DNA of 64,000 bases. It comes from Arsenophonus sp046530735. GTDB lineage: Bacteria; Pseudomonadota; Gammaproteobacteria; Enterobacterales; Enterobacteriaceae. The translations under genes and the position numbers were made by a program. Every line of letters starts with the position of its first letter. Position 1 is the first letter of the stretch. This document shows positions 1-12,559 of the stretch, piece by piece. The stretch is taken from contig JBHEQV010000001.1 of assembly GCA_046530735.1 (NCBI GenBank), positions 62,001 to 126,000 on the forward strand, read 5' to 3'. The notes beneath the pieces were generated by a model. It did no database searches. It was not told the DNA's origin and saw nothing but the letters and a program-made list of their open reading frames with translations.

Positions 1-2765
1 GCCGTTACGATGCCAGAATACAGCAAGTATTTATAACTTATAAATAAGACGATGATTAATTCTAAATCCAGTTTTATGAGGACGCTAGTTTTTTACGATG
101 ATGAGGCGATGATGGAGGATGATGCATGTCCCGGATTTAATGAGGGTATGGAGAATCCAACACAGATGAAAACTGGAATAATTTGATAAGTTTCCTTTTC
201 TCAAGGTGTACTTAGATAAAAAAGGTAATATGATGCAAATCATATCATTAACAACAAGGACTGAATTTGCGTACCAATCTTTTAATCATCGCCAACAAAC
301 AATTCTAAAATATGGAATTGAGCGTTATTGATGACATATCAGCTAAGCAGCCTGATTTTCAGGTGACTTATCGTTATTTAGAATGAAAATAGAAATAAAG
401 TGAGGGACAAAGTAGAAGCTCGCCATCGCGAGTGGGCGCAAATAGCAGAAAAATTCTAGTCAGAAAGACACTTATCAAGGCAGTCGCTAAGAAATTAATT
501 AGATTCATACAGGCAAAGAAACTCATCAGATCGCGCCTGATTTCGTTTATAACGATGGATATTTTACCTTTTTTAGCTTTTCACAAAAAGTTATTCCGTC
601 TGTTTTTGCTATCTGAAGGGTAAATAAGAGATTGTTAATAGTTTTATTAAACAAAAAAATTTAACTATACCGTACTTGTTATTCATGAAACCACACCGAG
701 CATTGTACTGCGTTATATTAATGAAGTAATAGGAAGTATTACCTAAGTTTCAGTAAAATGTCAACAACTGACGAAGCCATAACATGGACATAATTGAACA
801 TGTGAATAAGTAAATTTAAAACAATAAAGGCTGAAAATATCGAAGAAAAATAAGGCACGGAATTATAGAATAAAAAATCGTAATTTTATCCGCACAGAAT
901 GAAAACAATATTGCGTGTTTGAAGCGTGAATCGTAGAAAAACGAGATCAGGCTCTTAAACAGAAGCAAGAAGATAAAAGTGCTATCCTATTTAATGAAAG
1001 ATTAATAAACTAAAAAAAAATAGTAATGCATACTACTTTCCTGCCATTATTATGATGGCACTTATTTTATTGTATAAGTGAGTAACTGGATCTATTGCAA
1101 TTTTATCTGCAACCTATTGAAGAAAATAGCGTGAATTGGACGAGAAAAACAGTGCAGACTATTATAAACGTACTAATCTCAGGAAAATAATGAAATAATA
1201 AAGAAGAAGACTCACAAACAACAGAAAAGCACACAGGAAATAAAATAGCGTTGAACACAATAACCCTTATCTAATACTAGTTTAAATAAAACGATATTTC
1301 TAACCCGTGCAAGTAACAGTGCAACGTTAGAAATGCAGTAAAATCTGGCATTAATAAAATCACACTACTAATTTCATGGATGAATAAGCTTGCAGGGAAG
1401 GTAGCCAATATACAAAAAGAATATATCACCTAAAGAGAAGGAAAATAAAGTAATACTGCTTAAGCTCATTCCTTATAAACTTGATTTTATATATTTTAGA
1501 AAAAATTTCGATCACTTGTTAAACGAATTATCGATTTATTTCTGACAAAATAGGAAAACTGTGTTGCATGATTGATAAGGATATATGGAGTGCGAGCAGG
1601 AATAGCAAACTGATTAAAAAAATGGGGAATGGACCGTATTTAGATTATATCAATCTAAAAACTGAAGCAGAATAAAGAGTACATTTTTATTATAGTAATG
1701 AAGTTAATAAGGAGATAGGGGTCCCCATTATTTCGGTATTCCTATCTAAATATCTATTACGCTGGAGCACCTAGTGAATCGTATGTTGACAGTTGTCTTG
1801 ACAATCATTTCTGGAAATGATTTGACCAGTCTATTAATGATGAGGGGTGATTCCCAGGCATAGGCGCTTTGAAGACAAACAACAATCGGTAAAAAACGCA
1901 ATACTGATTACAGAGAAAACAGCGTTAGAAAATGCAAAAGAGCTATGCTGGAAAACACCATTAATATCCACCATGGCCTTATAATAAGCATGATGAAATT
2001 ATTAATCTTAATACTGGATAGTATGTTGCTTTTTCAAAAAAGTATACGTTAAGAACAAAAATAACTAATAATATTTAACTAGAATAGTATAAACTGCGTT
2101 TTTTGATGAGTTTCTAAATATTCAAGAATTAATAGAAATTTCAGTTAACCGTTCTGACGAATCGTTTACTAAAGTAAACGGCTAATGAAAGTAACATTGT
2201 AATTAATTTAACATACTAAGAGAATTATAACTGTTTAGCCAAAGATTATAGTAAGAATATTAAAAATATCAAATCAGAACTATCTAGCACTCTAAAATCG
2301 GAGGAACATTATTAAATTATAATTCCTACGGCCTATGAGAGATGTTGTATCTCCATCACCATCCATAAACCTTTAAAGGTATAAATCTCTTATTAATTCT
2401 TATCTTAATACAAGATTTTATCATGGTGTGCACAGAACAGAGCAAGAAAACCTACGATGTAGCATTGATAAAGATCTATCTTGATGGATGGTGAACTCCC
2501 ATCCTGCGCTTCATGGAAAAGTATATATAAGTATGACAAACTATTGCTGTTGCTCGGATGAAAACAGCACAGATAAAATAACCTACATAAATATATTGTT
2601 AATTATATTATTCTCCTGTATTTCCGTATCGTGACTATTGAAAATAACGATGAAATTACGTTTAGAGTACAAAATTACCTTCATTTATTTGTTTATCTGA
2701 GTTTTCAGATGAAAAGTCAGTGCTACCATAACACACCAGTAAGTCTCTTTCATTAGAATTATCAT
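1..2765. other. Decayed sequence, no gene recognised
   Basis: All six frames are broken by stops every few dozen codons. Short stretches on the + strand look like former coding sequence (for example around 1370-1440 and 2220-2310), but I could not match them to a family. The position, upstream of a decayed type IVB pilus cluster, would suit other genes of the same integrative element or plasmid; that is inference only. The short open frames here, such as the one at 432-623, have low-complexity Lys/Ile-rich translations and are not supported as genes. Confidence 0.6.
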
Positions 2766-2945
2766 ATGAACACTGACTTTATCTTATTAACGAAAGTTCA
2801 CGGCGCGAAAGCGTGGAATTTTTTAAAAATCAGCTGCTCTGGATATGAAGAAAAAATGACCTCGATTTACGCGTATTCAGCAAAAGAAGCTATCAATGAT
2901 TTTATTACGTATTATTACGAGAATTCACAATATAATCAACTCTAG
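2766..2945 (+). pseudogene. Unidentified short open frame, probably a gene relic
   Basis: An ATG opens 59 codons without a stop, beginning MNTDFILLTKVHGAKAWNF and ending YYYENSQYNQL. The translation has balanced composition (Lys, Glu, Ala, Tyr, Gly) and looks protein-like, unlike the Ile/Asn/Lys noise of its surroundings. I do not recognise the family. It has no clear ribosome binding site and stops abruptly, so it is more likely the least damaged piece of a decayed gene than a working small gene. Its setting, 2 kb upstream of the pil relics on the same strand, suggests it came with that element. Confidence 0.3.
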
Positions 2946-5140
2946 TTCATGTTTATGTTACGTGAAGTTTTAGATAGTCTGAATGTTATCGTCAGTATTG
3001 ATCTTGATAGAAATATTCGCGTATGAATGATATTTATTTTCGCAATTATATCGCAAGTCGCATTAGGAGAACTTAAATGTATGTAAAGATTTTATCAACT
3101 ATTTATATTTCTCCGATGCTTTAACAAGTTATTTTCATCACTACCTCAGTATACTTACTGATGTAGGTTCTCCTGCTATTGATTTTAATAGCAGAATATC
3201 GGACTAGAAGAAATAATATAGTTATAACGCGTCAACCCGTTATTAAGAATAATTGAAGTAAAAGCGATTTATGATTCTATGAATAAAAAGAAAACTATCT
3301 TCTAGATGTTTACACTATAACGTAAAACCTATGCTAATCAAATTATGATATTAACTAATATATCAGAAAGCTATTTAACGTTAAGCACTTACTAAGAATG
3401 CATGGATATGAAGAGGTATTGATTATCAGATTAAGTAAGGATTGTAGCCAAATCTATATTTATTTATATTAAATTGATAAACCCATTTATATCCATTTTA
3501 TTCTAGTAAAGAAGCAATCTAAGCGGATTCTGCCTGCTAAATAACTTGTAAAGGATAATTAGCAAGCGATCAGTAAACCGCTAATAGCAATTAAACCACC
3601 GAAGATTATTAGCATTTAAAAACTCGTCACAGACTCAGGAAAATAAATTTCCCATTCAGGATCTCCCATCATCATTACATCAGAAAAGAAACGTCTTTAT
3701 TCATAGATAAGCTACTTACCTCGATAAAAGTAATAGCTAACCAAACCCTATAAAAAATGACAAATAGAAAAAGCAAGACTCTAAAAGAGATGGTGATGGA
3801 ACAAGTAATAAATTACTTTGCATCGCGGTGCTAAAAAAATTAGACGATATTCTGATAAACACCAGTCAATTATCAGATTGAAACGACATTAAAGTTCACT
3901 GATAATTTTAAATCCGCATTATAAAGTATTTTTGAGTTATACCAGTCAGATAAAAAACCGCTTTATACGGAAATTAATACCCTGCAATGTTTAGTTTTTA
4001 TTAAAGATAAGCAGGGTTAAGATAAACATCTATTTAGAAAAAATCATTAGTACTATCTTATTTTTTGTGACGGAGGTGCATAATATATTATGTATTTATT
4101 ACACATAGAACTTCTCAGGCTATTTTTCTTTAAATGCTGTTCACAAACCCATCATCATTGCCATGATGGGTACCCTATTACTCTTCCAGTATTTTGGTTG
4201 ATGAATGTTTCCTAACTGTTTCCCTCTTCCATCTTGATCTCGTTAACAACGATGAGTATTACAGAATTTATTTTGTTTTTAATAGAAAATAAGTCTTCCT
4301 GTATATTTAATAAAATTTCAACGATTTAGGCAATTAAATTTTTTCTAATCTATTATATTTAAGCCTTGTATTAGCTTTTTGCACCTTCTTCTATGTTTAA
4401 TTTTGATTAATTTTCTTATCATATTATAACAAGAATTAATTAATTATTTAAATCAACCCAAAGGCGTAAATATTGCTATTTAATCTTTTTTTTATTAATG
4501 TCGTTATTAATGGCTGGATTTTATTAACATCAACATTCGGGTAATATCAACATACCATAATGACAATCACCAACGACGAAATAGATAATAAAAACTGTTC
4601 ACTATATCAACGCGATTAATGATCATCTCTATTCCACTTTGAATGTAACTAAGAATTCTAATAAAGTGTTGCTAACAGTGCTGAAAATAGATATCAACGC
4701 GAATTCACTCCTATATAAAATCTGATTGACAGTTAGCATATTTCGTCTGGCAACCTCTTTCACTCAAATTAATGAGCAGTTCTAAAAACACAAACCCATC
4801 TTTCTAAGTTATTAGAAAGAATTAAAAACCATCGTTTTTTGATAATAGTGAGAGAGGGAATATACAGATTATTTAATCGTCCCTATCACAGATAGGGCGA
4901 TTGTTTACCTTAATTAGGAACATAAGGAAGAACTTAACGTTTTACCTCTTATTTATTGTTATTTTTGGTATAAGCGGTTTTCCTCATTTAAAGTAATGAA
5001 TTTTCTGGATTGTTTTTTGATAAAAGACTATACTTAATTTTAATTACTATAAGCATGATAAAAAATAAACAAATCGTTAATAAATTTCATTCCCCTTATT
5101 TTCTTTTTATAAAAAATGTATCTTCCATTTCATTAAATGG
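2946..5140. other. Decayed sequence upstream of pilN
   Basis: No open frame of note. In R64-like clusters pilL and pilM lie immediately upstream of pilN, so the 4.1-5.1 kb part is where their remains should be, but I could not align anything to them with confidence. The stretch 4280-4480 is very AT-rich and looks non-coding. Confidence 0.5.
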
Positions 5141-5144
5141 AGTC

Positions 5145-6745
5145 GTCACCATGCAAGAAATTTTTCTGCTGGGCCTTTACTGAGTTTAAAGGCATTATCT
5201 GGCTATACCAATAATGAGCACATCAATCAAAACATGAAGATCAGTGAGGAACAGACGTAAAAATAAAACATGAGATCTAAAATCTAACTGCGCTTCCGTT
5301 AATATTACGCGAAGCCTAGCACCAGTAGATTAATTAATTCCATAGTAATTATTGAACGGGTGGGGATTAAAAAGCCATCCAAGATTTTCTAGCTTCTTAT
5401 TAATCAAGAAGGCTCACTAAATCTACATAACATTTCTGAGCACATTATCGTGTTTACTGTATTTCCACCTCTAATTATGCTAGATATATTAACGATATTG
5501 ATCGAAGAATATCAATAACATAGTGCATCTGTGTTCCGTCATTGAGACGGAATTATCTTATGCCTGATGCTGCTAACACTAATACAAATTTGAACGTCCT
5601 TTACTGAAACGGGGCCACTCTAACTAAGCTGTTCAACACCATTGCCAGTGGTCTTATCATATCCGTAGCGCTATGAATCATTATAGATTCTTATCTATGC
5701 ATTGCAAACCTGGTTATTTATGCTAAAATTCATGAATTTACAGACAAATTATCAATCCAGAATCGTGAGTAGCACATTCAAAAGCTGACAATAGTAGTGA
5801 AAGAGACGAAAAATATACTTAATGATGATGTTGTCACACCACAATCTACCTAAACCATTAAGTCATTCCTACGTTTGTGTGGATTTACAAAGTGCACTGA
5901 AATCGATGCTGATACCAGAACTATGGGTGTATGGTTCCCTATATGCTGGTAAATCTGACCGTCACTGATTTGCTTACGAGTATTGGATGTAGTTGCGCGC
6001 TTTCTTGAAAAGTATAACCAGTTATTAGACTGGCAGGGAGTTTGTGCTCAATATTGAAGCGTTTAGCGTTAAAAACAGCAAAAAAACAATTATAATAGGA
6101 CTTAAATAACGTTTTTAACAAAAGACGTTTAAGTTTATCACTAAATCAAATCTTTAATGCTGTAGTAATAATATTGCAAATAGCGTATTTTCAGTTATCA
6201 ACGAGCAATTACTTGGCTTAAAAATTTTTCTTAAATCCCTTGCGGAGTAGGCCGAGGTGAGTGTTGTCATTTAATAATCGAATACATCACCAATCTTTTG
6301 TTGATCGCCAGGCAGGTAGCCGAACAGAAGGACTATGTAGCGAAAGTAACAATATAATCAATAGTAAATGTAAGTACCTGCCACCTCGATTCAGTCTGCT
6401 ACTATTACCACTGGATTTTATATGAATCGGCTACCAACACACCATGCCGAATAACTAACACCTATTGCTATAATTCGATATTAACCCCATCTTGAATCGA
6501 CAGACTGTCATACTTTTACTTATAGGAAAGTTCAATCAAGTTATTCAATACAGAACTAAAAACCTTCACCAGTACGTAAAAATAAAAACCTGCCAAATAC
6601 TGATTTTATTTGGTTTTCAGAAAGTTATCTAGAAGGATAGCAAACAATACAGTACGGATCAGTCAATAAGTAGTTCTTTGAGTTAAGTGGTTGGTTAATA
6701 GGCTAATGACGATGATCAGATGGTACTTGACTTATTATTCCTGTT
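5145..6745 (+). pseudogene. pilN: Decayed pilN, type IVB pilus secretin
   Basis: PilN is the outer-membrane secretin lipoprotein of R64-type (type IVB) pili. It is recognised from its C-terminal half read across frames. A stretch like LSLNQIFNAVGNNIANSVFS, then LKIFLKSLAE (about 6205-6250), follows the secretin pattern of a N-x-GNN-x-A segment followed by the x-IKALSEQGKVS motif. Later a segment like LLQFDIN (about 6470-6490) fits the strand M-LLQFDINLSSL, and a QVIQ segment follows near 6540. Many stops and frameshifts interrupt it. The total length of about 1.6 kb is close to a full pilN, so decay was by point changes rather than deletion. It is followed at once by pilO remains. The identification rests on pattern and order, not on a database match. 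Confidence 0.55.
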
Positions 6746-6763
6746 TTTTACAGGAGAAATAAT

Positions 6764-8000
6764 CATGATGACAACACTGCTGTATTTACCACAACGCCTA
6801 TAATACAATGGGACAGCGTGTTTTTTGACTAAAATAGCCTACACCATGACGTCTCTAGCAGAGAAAAACATCAAAAGTGAAGCGGGAGACAACGAATAGC
6901 AATGTTACGTAGTCAGTTATCGCAATCGGGATAGCTAGAAAATTCGCAATGAGTGATATGACTCCTTAATTTAGGAAAGTTAACCTTTCTAAAAGACTGA
7001 AAGCACGGTTATGGGTTAGCACTGTTCATCATCCAGAAACTGAAAGTTAACAGCTATGCGATTATCAAGATAGAGAAGGTTGCATTACAGTTTTATCAGA
7101 AAAATTGATGGCGTTCTGATTAACGATGTGGTTGATGATATAGACGAAATAGAGTACTAGTAAAAAAATTCTCCGGTTTAACTGTGACTCAGAGTATTGT
7201 CGTCAGATTTTCGCGCCGGCAGATGAGGTATCTCACAATCAACTTTTTGATTTAAACTATTTACTGACAAGGCAAGACATTTCAATAACACACCCGTTTC
7301 AAATAACCTCACGCAAGCAGCGATTTTTAGATCTGTTTATCCCTGTGCGTCCTGATGTTGACTAGCTAATTTGGCTGGTTAGCGAATAATCCGACCCATC
7401 ATGAAACGTTGCATCAAGCTGCTGTGCGTAAGAGAATGGCTAGGATAGCAATAAGTACAAACATCCTAGGTTTTGCGATCACAGTGTGCTATGACTTATA
7501 CTCCGATTAATACTATTTATTAACGCTTGTATCGCGTCTAATATTGACAAAAACTAGCTATCCTTTGTAAACTGGGGTTTAAAGAAGTATATTTTATATA
7601 AACTAAGGTACAGTTAAGACTACCTTACAACAAACCCACTTGGTGTCGCCTGCCCCGTGGGCGATTTTGTTTACTACATTAAACAGATTTATATCGAGTA
7701 AGCAACCCCCTATTTTAATTTGCCGGGTTAATGGGAACGCTGATTAATTTAATCAATCAAGTGATCTTTACTGTGTCGCTGGATACCACAAACCCCTTTA
7801 CTGGATGTTAATAGCCATATATAGTAATTAATCACATTTGTGCAACTGAGATGCGCCTGCCGATTAACCTACAAGAATAAAATATTCGTCAGATTAGCGA
7901 TAATGGTAAATAACTGATTTTTCTATAGCAAAATTTCACTTTTTCACTAGAAACTACCATCCTACCAACCATGTTGTTTGATGAACTAGACTATCTTGTT
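6764..8000 (+). pseudogene. pilO: Decayed pilO, type IVB pilus assembly protein
   Basis: PilO is an accessory inner-membrane or pilin-interacting protein of type IVB pilus systems. The best preserved piece (about 7075-7310) reads GLHYSFIRKIDGVLINDVVDD and then QIFAPADEVSHNQLFDLN. It resembles the PilO region with the aromatic-FxA-x-DG-x-I-SDVV pattern followed by W-x-x-IYAP-x-x. Multiple frameshifts and stops elsewhere destroy it. It lies between the secretin remains and the pilP remains, exactly as in R64, which is the main support. A weak hairpin with a T tract at 7646-7668 falls inside it and is probably chance. Confidence 0.45.
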
Positions 8001-8049
8001 TATGCCTACATCTTATCACGATCAATCAGTAGCACTTAAGTTAGGAAAT

Positions 8050-8560
8050 GGAAATTATATCCAAAATCATAAACGTATCCTGTTTATCGCGACAGGGTTA
8101 AGCAGCATAACCTATGCTGAAACACTACCAACTATTTTCCGCCACTATCATCAATTCCCAAGTGATAAAAGAATATACTATGCGACGATTAAAAGAGATA
8201 CAAACCGAAACTATCCTACTAGAATCCAAAGTCACCTGCGCCTACATTAAATACGAACTAGAGGAGAGTGAATTGATATGCTCAGATAAAAAAATTTACT
8301 CTCAATGACTGGGAAAAGAACCACTGGATATTTTACCCGCTCCAGAGGCTTAACATCAATTAAAAAAATTTACGGAAATGGCATGCAACTCATAACGCAT
8401 CTACTGTTTTTTAATAGAAACTGAGCCGTACTTAGAGTCAGGGCAAGAGAATTCTCTAGCACTATTTTTTTGATTGAGTTCATCACTGTCCACGAAGTGT
8501 TCTACGTTGTCGACAGCAACAATAAACGCACACAGGTATTTTATTAAAAAGGAAAAACAT
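8050..8560 (+). pseudogene. pilP: Decayed pilP, type IVB pilus biogenesis protein
   Basis: PilP is a small exported protein of the R64-type pilus. The signal peptide survives in one frame (KRILFIATGLSSITYAETL, about 8070-8130). The start of the mature protein continues in another frame as LKEIQTETILLESK, then AYIKYELEE (about 8180-8270). That matches the PilP pattern of an I-Q-x-ET-LLEA-x-x-x-RA-x-x-x-x-ELE helix just behind the signal peptide. A frameshift separates the two parts, and both open frames in this stretch are pieces of the one gene. It sits between pilO and pilQ remains. Confidence 0.55.
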
Positions 8561-8569
8561 GATGCTCAA

Positions 8570-10210
8570 CACACTTTTTTTTTAGCCCGATTCCATATAG
8601 CCTGTTTTATGCAGCTGTAATACAGGCTCATAGGATACTATAATTGATATTTTTATCGTGAACAATTATTACAAAAATTTAAGGTTCAGAATTTTATCAG
8701 ATAGGTACAGAAAACTTTTTTTAGAAGCATACCACAGAAAGCCCTCTGTAACTATATGAATTGCCAACATAGCAATAACTCATATCAAACTATACACTGG
8801 TTTATAGATAATTAACCACAGCAACGGGTAAATTAAGCTACTTCCGAAAGGGCATTTTGCTATCATAATCTGATATACATTTCACTATATAGCGCAATGG
8901 GTGCTTTTGTTATGTTGAATCGCATTGGTTTACGGTGAACTGCAATCTCTGGACTGGCTAGACAAGGACAAAAGAATGAAGTAACTTCCAGCATTATTTT
9001 GTTAATGTGTGACGTCATCGAAAAACAGTTTCATCAAAATCTTCATAAGAATTCCTGTATTACTAAATGATTTTAAAGCCTCTGTTTTAGTGGATATTTG
9101 GTGCACACGATATGTGCATATATCTAATTCGGATAGGCTGTATATATCTATGCATCTAAATTAGAGATGATGATACGATACCGAATTTTAAATTACTGGG
9201 CTTTTTCAGATCAAATTTAGGTGCTGAAACGTCTATTCTTATCCTCTGAAGGGATGATGATTTTATCCTGGTAAATCTGGATATCAAACAAATAAAGAAC
9301 GTTACGCACACCACACCGACTCCTTACCTTTTGTTATGGAGTTATGTCAATAAGTTACCGATAAGATAACTTTTAACCACAGAAAATCCACTAGAAGAGG
9401 CAGTATTTATGTTAGAATTCATATGCCCATTATCACCGACAAGAAAAATACTGAGTAAATCAAACGTGCTACACCTGTTATATTGATAATCTATATCTTG
9501 CGTTACAATCTAGATATAATTTAAAAAGTCAAAATATACGATTATGATTCGGATATTCACTGGCCTGAAAACAAGCATGTAAGGCATATTCTGATGATCA
9601 CCCTATAACAACGCCAATAGATGGCCTCACTATCTTTGATGGATTGTAAATGTAAGGGGTATTAGAACGATTACTGGCAGGTTTTTAATAAGGATTAAGC
9701 TTAATAAGTCAACAGTGTGATACACACCCGCTTTATGCCAGTATTATAAAGCTCTCTATCTCACCGGTTAATTGACAGCTTAAGACTGGACCGACCCTGA
9801 TAGTGATCTGATCGAATTTCACTACTAGCTTGAAAGGTGTTTACGTCATATTGAAGGTTGCAAACACTGTTATCGATGGATTATCTCGAGCATATTGTTG
9901 TAATTAACTAACTAATCACCAGGACACACAATTTTTTTAAACTGTACCTAACTAAAAGTAAGGTAGCAGTAAAATCTACTGACATCGAATACTAGGTGGT
10001 ATTATCCATAATCAGCACGTATTACACTATATATCCATATCGGAGAAATTAACCCGTTAGCTACACATTTCATTTATCGATTAATAAAAATAGTTATATG
10101 TTATTTCCGTTAGAAAGTTAAAGCAGCTCAATCATGATCGTCATTATTAAGCAACATGATATTCAATCACCTGCTTGATTTAGGTTGAACATCAATGGTG
10201 ATCTTTCTAC
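8570..10210 (+). pseudogene. pilQ: Decayed pilQ, type IVB pilus assembly ATPase
   Basis: PilQ is the GspE/PilB-type hexameric ATPase that drives pilus assembly. I could not find the Walker A or B motifs, which are evidently mutated. The C-terminal quarter is readable around 9640-9910: VLERLLAGF, then HIEGCKHCYRW. These correspond to the GLIYQRLLP...C region and the C-x-x-C-x-x-G-x-x-GRT zinc-like motif at the end of these ATPases. The span of about 1.6 kb and the place between pilP and pilR support the call. It is a pseudogene with many stops. Confidence 0.4.
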
Positions 10211-10449
10211 TGTTTTTTTGTTCAAAATATCATAAGTAAATTACAAGTTTAATAATGCTTTATGCAAATTCGCTTGTTGAATAGTTATCTGATATTCAAA
10301 TCTGAAACTTAAGGAAAAATACTTTTTCTAATATTCTGATACAATCATTTAATCTCATCTTTTCTTCGGTAGTATCCGTTTCTTAACTCTTCAGTTTACC
10401 ACTAAGAGTTAACTGATTATTAAGTACAAAAATATTGAGTTTATCCTGC

Positions 10450-10660
10450 ATGTATAACTAGGTGGTGTGGTACCCCGATTATCATCATTTCAATAATACT
10501 TTTATCTTTTTGTAGAAGATTATAGGCAGGCATATCTGCAATAAGCTTTTCATCCGTTAGACGACTAAACAAATCATCTATCTGCATAAAACAATTAGAT
10601 AGCAAATAATTGCTAAATATTGGAATTAAAGAGGAAAGAACAATAAGCCATATTATTTTT
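10450..10660 (-). pseudogene. Minus-strand gene relic between pilQ and pilR
   Basis: Reading the minus strand gives about 70 codons without a stop. It opens with a hydrophobic run (WLIVLSSLIPIFSNYLL) and continues with a soluble helix-rich part (LFSRLTDEKLIADMPAYNLL). A further damaged piece lies downstream at about 10330-10420. The layout suggests an N-terminally anchored membrane protein. It is not a known member of the R64 pil cluster and is in the opposite orientation, so it was inserted or is host-element specific. I do not recognise the family and see no convincing start codon. Confidence 0.35.
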
Positions 10661-10734
10661 CTTTAATAGGAATTTAATAAAATTCCACATTCACATTCTT
10701 TATTATAGAGAGAGTTGATATGTTTTTAAGTGCT

Positions 10735-11870
10735 CATATTAAAATGAGAAAAACAATTTTTCTCTCATTAACATCAATCATTAATGTCGTCAAACCTCGC
10801 ATTTACGCAACAATGAGATATATTTACAAAAAAATCTTTTCCGCTAAAGACCACATTGCGTTCTACGAAATGTTAGACTTTTTTTCTGAATAATAACAAA
10901 TCGTTGCAGCAATCCTTTATGGCTATTTGCAATATTGTCACCGATTTCTCTGCAAACATCATCTCTTATACTGTGCTGTTGACCGATTCTTTCTCTGTAT
11001 TAAATTAGGGAAAAAGGTGTATTAAAATGTACTGCTAGAATGGATGTCGGTGTTCAGAAAGCGACCCTAATTGGCTTAGAACGTGCTCTCAGAAAATCTA
11101 TCTGATACTCTGCTGAATTCTAATCAGCTTGTAAGAAGGTAAAAACCATATTATTCGTCCTGTTAAACGCAATAGCCAACCTATTCCTACTTTATATTGA
11201 GTATCGTGGCGCTGATGGATGGATATTGGTTGTAATAAATTTATTTCAAACTGGACGATTGATACAAGAAAAATAGGAGGATTACATCCTCATATTACTT
11301 ATTAGTATTTCCGAGTTTATGGTTCACTTTGAATAATTATTACTATTTGAATTACTAGTGATAAGCAATCTTATCGTCTAATAGATGTGGAATTGGACAA
11401 ACTAAAAAATTTCTAAATCTATCAGAGTAGATAATGTATTTCGCCGTACAGTTTCGCCTTTCTACTGATCAGTATCTTTCTGATACAGGTGGTGAATATA
11501 CTTGATAAAACCACTAGTCCGTGATTGAAAAGGGGCATTAATGAAACTTTTTATTATATAAAACATGGCAGACATTTTAGACTGATCTTAAAAGTATCAG
11601 TCATAATTTCCCACGGAGGTGGATTAATTAGATGATGCTATTAATCAAGGACGCAAGCGCAGAAAACAGCATTGATCAGTATGCTAACCGCTAATTTTTA
11701 TCTCACTATTTACAGATCAATAAGAGATCACGTTATTTAATAAAACTCTGCTTCTTGTTGGTGTTTGGTTGTATACTACTGCTAGCCAGAAGTAATTTAA
11801 ATACCATGCTCAATTAAATTGATGTAAGAAATGAAAAATCGTTTATAATTTTACTCGCACAAAGAGAACG
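10735..11870 (+). pseudogene. pilR: Decayed pilR, inner-membrane platform protein
   Basis: PilR is the GspF/PilC-like polytopic platform protein of type IVB pili. Readable pieces are MRYIYKKIFSAKDHIAFYEM (about 10813-10872), which fits the typical N-terminal -F-x-x-x-x-R-x-x-FYE-x-L, and SLQQSFMAICNIVTDFSANI (about 10903-10960). These match the cytoplasmic domain pattern before a first membrane helix. A hydrophobic run near 11160-11210 is in the right place for that helix. Stops and frameshifts are frequent. It lies between pilQ and the pilin gene remains as in R64. Confidence 0.5.
10744..10768. repeat. Near-perfect inverted repeat at the start of pilR remains
   Basis: ATGAGAAAAA is followed after three bases by TTTTTCTCTCAT, so the arms pair almost completely. 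It could be a terminator-like hairpin for the minus-strand relic or the pilQ side, but all stem pairs except four are A-T, so stability would be low. Confidence 0.3.
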
Positions 11871-11889
11871 TTATAAAAAAGAAGGCAAC

Positions 11890-12425
11890 CATGCAGCGAA
11901 GATTTTTAAATCTGGAAGCAATTGAAAGGTATTGACTATTATTGCGGTCACTATTGTGCTAGTTATCAGAGCCGTCGTCTCTATTCTATTTAATATAAAG
12001 TATCATTAATGATAAAAAATTCCAATGTACAGACATTAGTAACTCAAGTTTGCAGCATGTTAAAACTTAATACGAATATTCGTTTATCAATGCTGTAAAA
12101 TTAGCAGTACACTGCTACAGTTTTTTAGGGGGGAGGAGGGAAGAACACCCACTATCAGAATCACCATTAATGGTGATAAAATGATGGGCGCAATCAAGAT
12201 TTCTAAATGCTGGAGCGGATAAGTGATTATTGCCCGGGAAAGATTTAAGATTCAGTAAATAATAAAGGGTTTCGGTGAGGTATAAATGTTCCGAAAAACA
12301 TCTATATTATCATGGGCATCAAATTTAGCACTAACGTGCTGACACATAAGATCTTGATTTCAGTACCAACAATATTGCTGACCATTACCACCAAAAAATT
12401 TAGTACACAATGTAAATTAGATAAC
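11890..12425 (+). pseudogene. pilS: Decayed pilS, type IVB major pilin
   Basis: A prepilin-like N terminus can be read: a short charged leader followed by the hydrophobic stretch LTIIAVTIVLVI (about 11930-11970), as in type IVB pilins. Downstream, TINGDKMMGA...VIIARERF (about 12165-12250) resembles the pilin segment where an NAWGG-x-V-x-V strand precedes the variable C-terminal domain. WASNLALT and KNLVHNVN pieces (12300-12420) may be the C-terminal part. Several stops interrupt it. Two G-rich tracts, 12128-12141 and the G8 at 12426-12433, stand out in this AT-rich region. Confidence 0.5.
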
Positions 12426-12559
12426 GGGGGGGGTTGGTTGGCGTTAATACCCTTATATTAAATCTAATAATTAATTCTTCTATTCTTTTTAATTTTTTAA
12501 ATTCTTTTTATGATATTAAAAAAGTGAAGATTTATTTTTATGCATTTAAAAAATGTGTG

